Origin: Bacilli bacterium
GTDB taxonomy: Bacteria > Bacillota_I > Bacilli_A > RF39 > UBA660
Direction: 5' to 3'
Assembly (NCBI GenBank): GCA_017411235.1
Contig: JAFPMR010000260.1
Location: 1-11,552 of the forward strand
Length of the DNA: 11,552 bases
The position numbers were made by a program, and so were the translations under genes. Shown here piece after piece: positions 6,553-11,552 of the stretch. Below the pieces are notes generated by a model. It had not been told where the DNA came from. It did not search any database and worked only from the letters and a program-made list of their open reading frames with translations. The number at the start of each line of letters is the position of its first letter. Within the stretch, counting starts at the first letter, position 1.

Positions 6553-6960
6553 CTATAGTTTGTCTTCTAAAATATAATTATATGTATGATATGGTAATGC
6601 TAAATCCCAATCTAAAATAGTATACATCTTAATAAGATTAATAAACTTCTTCTCTAAATCATCAGTAGTTAAAAACTCTTCATTTAGTTTATCTAATTCT
6701 TTCTTATTATCTACACTACATGACATATAATCATCATAATCATTCTCATAATCTTCATATAGTCTTTCAACTATTTCTAAGTCAGTTAACTTCTTATCTC
6801 CAGAAGGATCTAATATAGTAAAATACTTATCTTCTAATGTCTTCAAATCTTCTGCAGATTCTACTTCATTATTCTTAAGATATTCCATTAAGAAAAAACA
6901 TACTTTAGGATCATTACTATTCTTATGATCAATAATATTCTTAATTAATTCTTTCATCAT
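6553..6960 (-). CDS. unrecognised small acidic helical protein
   Basis: This protein of 135 residues (134 if the second of two adjacent ATGs is used) is strongly acidic and apparently all helical, with no signal peptide or membrane segment. Its middle contains a tyrosine- and aspartate-rich run (YEDYENDYDDYMS, about 68-80), and the end is aromatic (YHTYNYI). I do not recognise a family. Its start overlaps the stop of the preceding gene by ATGA, which implies translational coupling and roughly matched amounts of the two proteins. The GGAAGGA ribosome binding site lies inside the preceding gene. A partner or antitoxin-like role beside the 239-residue protein is possible but unsupported by any motif. 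Confidence 0.75.
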   Translation of the reverse strand: MMKELIKNIIDHKNSNDPKVCFFLMEYLKNNEVESAEDLKTLEDKYFTILDPSGDKKLTDLEIVERLYEDYENDYDDYMSCSVDNKKELDKLNEEFLTTDDLEKKFINLIKMYTILDWDLALPYHTYNYILEDKL

Positions 6961-7676
6961 CTAATCCTTCCTTTCCCTTTTTCATCAACATAACTAACAT
7001 AATCTTTTAAATTCACATTAGAAGTTATTATTTCCTTTAATGTAGGATAGAATCTTACATCTAATCCCATAAGCATTTGTAATGCAACTATTTTTAATTT
7101 AGCTAGTTCTATATCTCCACTTTCCATACATTCTCTAACTTCTGCAATAGTTGTATTAATTGTCTTCTTTTGTTCAAAAGATATATAAGCTCCATCAGCT
7201 TCTAAATCAAATAAATATGATTCTAAAACATTTAAACTATCATAAACCTGACTAGGTTCATCAAGTAATGGTTTAACAAGATAAGAAAATCTCTCTTGTT
7301 TCTTTTGATATAAATCCTTATCACTTTGACCTAGTATCATAAATAAATAATCTTTATAATCATCAAAACTTATCTCCCTAGGAGTAGCTTCATAAAAAGA
7401 CCAAACTATTAAATCAATAGCTAAAGATATTTCTTTTCCTACAAAATCAGGATTGTCATTACCTATAGAAATAGCATTATCATACTTATCTGAAAAACTA
7501 TTATGTTTTTCTAATAATTCAACTATTATTGGTTCCTTTTTAACACCTGCAAAATTAGATAACTTATCATATATTTCAATAAGATCTTTATATTTATCAT
7601 TTAATAAATCAATAGCAATTTCAGGGCTTTGTTTATATATCTTTAATATTTTTCTATCATCCATTTTAAATTCCAT
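6957..7676 (-). CDS. unrecognised 239-residue helical protein
   Basis: This soluble, mostly alpha-helical, acidic protein begins MEFKMDDRKILKIYKQ. There is no membrane helix, signal peptide or metal-binding cluster, and no family is recognised. The first ATG is preferred to the one at codon 5 because AGGTAGGTG lies about 7 nt upstream, inside the end of the adenosine-deaminase-like gene. Only one base separates that gene's TAG from this ATG. The reading frame ends in TGA followed at once by a second in-frame TGA, and overlaps the next gene by 4 nt. Its position between an ADA-like enzyme and a Nudix hydrolase suggests an adaptor or regulatory part of a nucleotide-handling set, but this is inferred from context only. 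Confidence 0.8.
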   Translation of the reverse strand: MEFKMDDRKILKIYKQSPEIAIDLLNDKYKDLIEIYDKLSNFAGVKKEPIIVELLEKHNSFSDKYDNAISIGNDNPDFVGKEISLAIDLIVWSFYEATPREISFDDYKDYLFMILGQSDKDLYQKKQERFSYLVKPLLDEPSQVYDSLNVLESYLFDLEADGAYISFEQKKTINTTIAEVRECMESGDIELAKLKIVALQMLMGLDVRFYPTLKEIITSNVNLKDYVSYVDEKGKGRIR

Positions 7677-7677
7677 A

Positions 7678-9153
7678 CTAACACCTACCTAACACTCTAT
7701 CTTCGGTATTAGAAACGTTTTTAAGAACTTCTTGTCCACCAAATATATCAGCAATGATTCTTTCTTGAACAGCATCTGTTAAATACATACCAGCACCATC
7801 GGTAGCTAGTACAATAGGAACATTATGTTCTGTATACCATCTATATGGTATTTTTTTCAAGCTATCAATATTAGATAAAGTATAGTTTGAAGTAGCATTA
7901 ATTTCGACAATAACACCATATTTATGTAATAACTCTTCATACTTAGCACTATATTCTCCATTTAAAGAAGCATACTCAAAGAAATGTAATCCATGACCGA
8001 TTCTTATTTGTGGTGGATCATAACCAAATTTCTCTACTAACATATCAATAATCATTAATGATTCTAAAGGATTATTTCTACTTTCAATATTCTCTCCAGC
8101 ATGTAATCTTAATACTTTATCTTTTTTACCATTTAAGATTCTTAATACATTATTAACAATACTTACAAAGGTCTTAGGATCATTAAGATTATCTCTATCT
8201 GCTGCAGTTAAACCATGTTCTTCACCCATTAAGTCAAAGCCTTTTACATATCCTTTATCTACTAACTCTTCAAAGTCAGTCATAGCTTTCTTAACTTTAT
8301 TATCTTTATGAACATTTCTACTAAAACTATATAATATATTAAAATCAATACCTTCTATTTCTTTAGGATGATCTCTAAAGTACTTTTGCATAACCATAAT
8401 TGTATTAGTAGTAGAATAACTAAATTCAACATACTCAATACCTTTATCTTTTAAGCTTTGCATAGCCATATTTAACATCTTTATATAGAGAACAGCTCTA
8501 TACTTAGCAACTTCATCATAATCGTTTGGATTATCTGCCATACTCATAGCAGCTAAAGTAATAATATTAGTTCTTCTTGCAGATACTTCTTCCATCGCTG
8601 GAAAAAGTACTTGACCATCTACACCAATAGAGAAACTATATCCTAATTCTTCTTTATCTATAGAACTAATACTTCGCATAGGAAAATCAGAAATCTTTTC
8701 TCCTTTAGCTAATTTGCCTAATACTTGATCTCCTCTAACAGGAAAATAATTAATATATTTAGACATCAAACCAATAAATTCTCTACCTGTTAACATCTCT
8801 AAGAAATGAGTATGTAACTCTGTTCTAATTCCTTTTATACGAGGTAGATCTTTACCATCAATAAACTTCTCTTGATCATCACTTGCTATTGACACAAATT
8901 TTCTTAAATTTTCAAATAAACTTCTAATTTCTGCAGTAGTATATGGCTTTCTTAAATAAACAACTTTATCTTCGTTTAATTCAATATAACCATATATATC
9001 ATTACCTACTTGTAAATAGAATCTATCATTTATTACTTTATGTGAGATCATTGAACTTAACTCTGGTGGATAACAATGAACATAAAAAAGACCGTCATCA
9101 TCTCTAACAACGTTAATGAACAATTGATCATTCAATTCTATGCTCCATTTCAT
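7678..9153 (-). CDS. adenosine-deaminase-family amidohydrolase with extra N-terminal domain
   Basis: In the 491-residue form starting at ATG 9153, about 105 unrecognised residues precede a full ADA-type barrel. Visible active-site motifs, numbered from that ATG, are ELHTH (metal ligands His114 and His116), GFDLMGEE (Gly310 region), LHAGE (His351, catalytic Glu354), RIGHG (His387), EINATSN, and ATDGAG (metal ligand Asp452). The enzyme should hydrolyse an amino group from adenosine or a related purine. Mouse ADA has a second Asp after the metal ligand that contacts the purine; here it is Gly453, so the substrate may differ. A 12-nt-longer frame starts at GTG 9165, but that lies almost at the predicted transcript start, and GGTGA serves as the ribosome binding site for ATG 9153. 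It is first in the ADA-unknown-unknown-Nudix operon. The relation to defence-type deaminases (RdrB, Cad1) is not supported by length or by visible domains. Confidence 0.82.
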   Translation of the reverse strand: MKWSIELNDQLFINVVRDDDGLFYVHCYPPELSSMISHKVINDRFYLQVGNDIYGYIELNEDKVVYLRKPYTTAEIRSLFENLRKFVSIASDDQEKFIDGKDLPRIKGIRTELHTHFLEMLTGREFIGLMSKYINYFPVRGDQVLGKLAKGEKISDFPMRSISSIDKEELGYSFSIGVDGQVLFPAMEEVSARRTNIITLAAMSMADNPNDYDEVAKYRAVLYIKMLNMAMQSLKDKGIEYVEFSYSTTNTIMVMQKYFRDHPKEIEGIDFNILYSFSRNVHKDNKVKKAMTDFEELVDKGYVKGFDLMGEEHGLTAADRDNLNDPKTFVSIVNNVLRILNGKKDKVLRLHAGENIESRNNPLESLMIIDMLVEKFGYDPPQIRIGHGLHFFEYASLNGEYSAKYEELLHKYGVIVEINATSNYTLSNIDSLKKIPYRWYTEHNVPIVLATDGAGMYLTDAVQERIIADIFGGQEVLKNVSNTEDRVLGRC

Positions 9154-9158
9154 ATTAT

Positions 9159-9181
9159 TCACCACTATATAAAGTATAGCA
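9159..9181 (-). promoter_or_regulatory. promoter and ribosome binding site of the four-gene ADA-Nudix operon
   Basis: The minus strand has an extended -10, TGCTATACT (hexamer 9173-9178), without a good -35, since that region is occupied by the upstream terminator. Transcription would start near 9166, giving a leader of about 13 nt with GGTGA just before ATG 9153. This makes the GTG at 9165 an unlikely start. Confidence 0.55.
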
Positions 9182-9182
9182 T

Positions 9183-9212
9183 AAAAAAACTTATAGTTTA
9201 AACTATAAGTTT
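9183..9212 (-). terminator. intrinsic terminator of the C11 peptidase/zinc-ribbon operon
   Basis: A perfect 26-nt palindrome (9187-9212), with arm AAACTTATAGTTT, is followed on the minus strand by T-rich sequence (9183-9189). It lies 4 nt after the zinc-ribbon gene stop. The next promoter begins right after it. Confidence 0.75.
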
Positions 9213-9216
9213 CTTC

Positions 9217-10170
9217 CTAATAATCGGAATCATAGTAATTAGCAGCTGATACTATAACATCATACTTATCATAATAGAAACTAGGATCATGCTTACTATA
9301 CTCATATCCAGGTAATTTATAAATAGAGAATGAAGTATCAGCACTATATCCAGGTTTAACAGATATTAAAGTACCTTTATCAACAAACACTACTTTACCA
9401 TCTTTATAATAAATAATAGATATATAAGCAGAGAAAGTATTCTTTGTATTATTCTTATAGGCAACCTTAATACCACTATCAGTTTGTGAAATATCTAAAT
9501 CTTTCTTCTCTAGATTTACTGAATGATAATAAGATCTATACTTATCAGCTTTCATCGTAACATTAACAGTACTAAAATCTTCATAAACATAATTAGATAT
9601 CATTACAACGAATTGTTTACCAGAATCTGCATATCCATTACCAATATTACGATCTATTCTAGTTCCACTTGAATCAAGATAATTCAAATAGAAAGTATAA
9701 TCAATAGATTCTGAATTATTATTCTTAGCTAAAACATATAATTCATGATATTTTTCATCATAGAAAGCATTTAATACTTCTATATTCTTAGCCATATCAT
9801 TTTCAGCTTTAAACTGTATCTTACTAGGATCTAAGACCTTCTTAATAGATTCTTTAGTTTCTGTTTGTTTATCGTCTTTCTTTTCTTCTTCCTTAGGCTC
9901 TTCTTTTTTATCTTCTTCTTTTTCTTCATTTTCAGAAGACTTTTTCAATTCAGTAGCATCAGACTTACACTTAGTTTCCTTACATTGTCCTTTACCAATA
10001 ACAAATCCTATACCAATTCCAATACCTAAGAAAACAAGTAAAAGTATTATAAAAATAATAATTTTAGAACCTCCTTTTTTAGCTGGTTCACTAGTTGCTA
10101 CTGGTGTACCACACTTATTGCAAAAAGTTGCATTTGGTTCTAACATATTTCCACAATTTCCACATTTCAT
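9217..10170 (-). CDS. zinc-ribbon single-pass membrane protein
   Basis: Numbered from ATG 10170, the 317-residue protein has an N-terminal zinc ribbon with two Cys pairs (CGNC at 3-6 and CNKC at 17-20), a membrane helix (about 36-59, with a GIGIGIG stretch), a Lys/Glu low-complexity linker (about 72-110), and a beta-rich C-terminal domain (about 118-317) without recognised catalytic motifs. This zinc-ribbon/TM/extracellular layout is common among Firmicutes membrane proteins of unknown role. The zinc ribbon would be cytoplasmic and the C-terminal part outside. A longer frame from GTG 10179 exists, but AGGTAGGTG lies 6 nt before ATG 10170, which is one base after the peptidase stop. That makes coupled translation likely. 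The gene probably works with the C11 peptidase, perhaps as a regulator or partner at the surface; this is inferred from context. Confidence 0.75.
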   Translation of the reverse strand: MKCGNCGNMLEPNATFCNKCGTPVATSEPAKKGGSKIIIFIILLLVFLGIGIGIGFVIGKGQCKETKCKSDATELKKSSENEEKEEDKKEEPKEEEKKDDKQTETKESIKKVLDPSKIQFKAENDMAKNIEVLNAFYDEKYHELYVLAKNNNSESIDYTFYLNYLDSSGTRIDRNIGNGYADSGKQFVVMISNYVYEDFSTVNVTMKADKYRSYYHSVNLEKKDLDISQTDSGIKVAYKNNTKNTFSAYISIIYYKDGKVVFVDKGTLISVKPGYSADTSFSIYKLPGYEYSKHDPSFYYDKYDVIVSAANYYDSDY

Positions 10171-10171
10171 A

Positions 10172-11552
10172 TTAAGCACCTACCTTTATAAAATTAGTAT
10201 TATAACCATTATTATTAATATCATAGATATAGAATACAACATAGTATTCTCCACCATCATCTATTGTTACTTTTTTAAATTCAAAATCTTCAACATTGTC
10301 AGATATACCATAGTACTCAGGAGCACCTTCTAATTCTCCAGTAAACTTTCCTTTTTCTATAACAGGTTTATACTCATATCTATAGATTTGAGCTCTAGTA
10401 TATATCTTAAAGTCAAGCATTGAACCAACTACCCTTTCATCTGCTGAACTATCTACTTTAGCAGCAGCTATGAAAGGAACATCGTTCTTAAATCCTAAAT
10501 CATAGATAACTGACAATTGATATTTATTATCAAAAATATCAGTATTAGGATTAATAGCAAAACCATAAGTATAAATTTCTTCTACCCCATCATATATTCT
10601 TTTAAAAACTGGAATATGAATATTCTCTTTTTCTCCTACAGCAACTATTAAATTATTACTAATATTAGTAGTTAAGACACCATCATCACTTAACTTAGCA
10701 TCATTACTACTATATACCATTGCATAGTACTTAGGATGATCTTTATCTTTTCTAAATACAGCATAAGCAGAACGAGAATAATTTTTAAACTCTTCTTCAC
10801 TTAATTTAAGTGATACTTCTTTACTACTATCTACCTTAGTTTCATTCTTAGTTAAATCGAATGCAAAACTAGAAGCATTACTTTGAGTATTATAGAATGT
10901 TGTAATAAAATCTTTATAACCTTTAGGAACAGTTAAATTATTATATACTTTCAAATATTTAATTCTTGCAGCTTTACCATTATATGGAAAATAAACAGAT
11001 AAGCCATTAGATGAAGGAATATTTGAATAACTATATACAACAGCATCCTTAATAGCACTCTTTAACTTATCAGGACTCTTACTAGAATAAGAACCAATTC
11101 TATCCACAAAAGAATACAAATCAATAGTATCATATCCACTTGATCCAACAGCTTGACCAAATTGATACATTGCACTTCTAACTCTTGAAATATCATCATA
11201 GTGTTCTGTAATACTTACACCTTTTATAAACTCATCTAATTCCTCAGATACCGTATCAATTTTACTTAAATCTACAACTGAATAAGTAACACCAGCAGTA
11301 CCAAATGGATCAAGTATACTCATTTGCTTTTTATATTGTTCAACAAACTTCTTACCAAATTCAGCGCCATCATCAGTACCTTCAAGATTATTAACAAAAC
11401 TTAATACATCAGTAGTAGATCCTCCATAGGATACTTCTTCAGAGAAAACAATATAATCAGAATAAGGACTGAATAAATTAGCTACTTCAAAAGTACCATT
11501 TAAACAAGTTCTAAATAGTACTGCATCAAACTTATAATCAGTACCAAACTTA
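10172..11552 (-). CDS. clostripain-family (C11) cysteine peptidase, 5' part outside the window
   Basis: The frame stays open from the TAA at 10172-10174 to the right edge, giving 459 visible residues; an ATG at 11323 is internal, not the start. Near the visible beginning, FDAVLFRTCLNGTFEVA followed by LFSPYSDYIVFSEES matches the block around the catalytic Cys of C11 peptidases (DACLM...E.A...ADY...SEE); the Cys codon is at 11504-11506. Further on, a GLSVYFPYNG segment (codons just before 10980) is also typical of the family. The catalytic His should lie upstream, outside the window. About 230 C-terminal residues form a beta-rich region that is not recognised. Substrates are unknown; family members cleave after Arg or Lys and are usually secreted or cell-wall-attached. 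It is followed one base later by the zinc-ribbon membrane protein. Confidence 0.8.
   Translation of the reverse strand, partial: KFGTDYKFDAVLFRTCLNGTFEVANLFSPYSDYIVFSEEVSYGGSTTDVLSFVNNLEGTDDGAEFGKKFVEQYKKQMSILDPFGTAGVTYSVVDLSKIDTVSEELDEFIKGVSITEHYDDISRVRSAMYQFGQAVGSSGYDTIDLYSFVDRIGSYSSKSPDKLKSAIKDAVVYSYSNIPSSNGLSVYFPYNGKAARIKYLKVYNNLTVPKGYKDFITTFYNTQSNASSFAFDLTKNETKVDSSKEVSLKLSEEEFKNYSRSAYAVFRKDKDHPKYYAMVYSSNDAKLSDDGVLTTNISNNLIVAVGEKENIHIPVFKRIYDGVEEIYTYGFAINPNTDIFDNKYQLSVIYDLGFKNDVPFIAAAKVDSSADERVVGSMLDFKIYTRAQIYRYEYKPVIEKGKFTGELEGAPEYYGISDNVEDFEFKKVTIDDGGEYYVVFYIYDINNNGYNTNFIKVGA

Noticed and set aside
6420..6620. Plus-strand open frame of 66 codons across the Nudix and 135-residue genes
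   Set aside because: It spans a coupled gene junction on the other strand and has no start signals.
6957..6963. UGA read as tryptophan, as in Mycoplasma-type code
   Set aside because: UGA closes the 239-residue gene in tandem at an ATGA junction, every Trp in the window is TGG, and no long gene is interrupted by UGA.
7453..7692. Plus-strand open frame of 79 codons opposite the 239-residue gene
   Set aside because: It is antisense to a gene in a coupled operon and lacks a ribosome binding site.
7678..9153. A defence-type deaminase (RADAR RdrB or CRISPR-linked Cad1)
   Set aside because: RdrB is much longer, no CARF-like domain is visible, and neither an ATPase partner nor a CRISPR array is nearby.
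9840..9955. Lys/Glu repeat in the zinc-ribbon gene as a phase-variable tandem repeat
   Set aside because: The codons are irregular and no constant unit repeats; it looks like an ordinary charged linker.
10118..10333. Plus-strand open frame of 71 codons opposite the zinc-ribbon/peptidase junction
   Set aside because: It is a hydrophobic run produced by the opposite strand of a coupled gene pair, without start signals.

Overview
The window is AT-rich (roughly 70% A+T by eye) and comes from a low-GC Gram-positive-type bacterium. Most probably it is an uncultured gut Bacillota/Bacilli lineage (RF39- or Erysipelotrichia-like), but that placement rests on composition and gene style only. All tryptophans are TGG and no UGA interrupts any long frame, so the standard code applies and this is not a Mycoplasma-type code. 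No mobile element, CRISPR array, tRNA or rRNA was seen. The window reads as chromosomal housekeeping and surface-protein territory, not an obvious defence or mobile island.

Layout, left to right. Positions 1-132 hold the 3' end of a plus-strand PHP-family metallohydrolase, which meets the next gene tail to tail at a shared palindromic terminator. Positions 144-2309 (minus) encode a membrane-anchored protein with Ig-like repeats and a C-terminal phosphodiester glycosidase (NAGPA-type) domain. Positions 2310-2602 are a dense regulatory stretch: the glycosidase promoter, a 33-residue membrane ORF (2406-2507, minus) with its own ribosome binding site and terminator, and a strong divergent promoter. 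Positions 2603-3100 (plus) encode an unrecognised 165-residue soluble protein. Positions 3129-4103 (minus) encode a membrane-anchored transglutaminase-like cysteine protein. Positions 4175-6004 (minus) encode a FadD-like acyl-CoA synthetase with its own near-consensus promoter.

Positions 6089-9153 (minus) form a tight four-gene operon: an adenosine-deaminase-family protein, two unrecognised helical proteins, and a MutT-type Nudix hydrolase. The junctions are a 1-nt gap, an ATGA overlap, and an 8-nt gap. Positions 9217-11552 (minus) form a second operon: the C-terminal part of a clostripain-like (C11) peptidase cut by the window edge, followed one nucleotide later by a zinc-ribbon membrane protein.

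Functionally, the window mixes envelope proteins (glycosidase, transglutaminase-like protein, C11 peptidase, zinc-ribbon membrane protein), fatty-acid activation, and a nucleotide-oriented operon. The most interesting parts are the ADA-unknown-unknown-Nudix operon, the tiny membrane ORF, and the homopolymeric A6G6 ribosome binding site before the transglutaminase gene. Three of the starts given here (2603, 9153, 10170) are shorter than the longest open frames, because promoter and Shine-Dalgarno positions favour the internal ATG.
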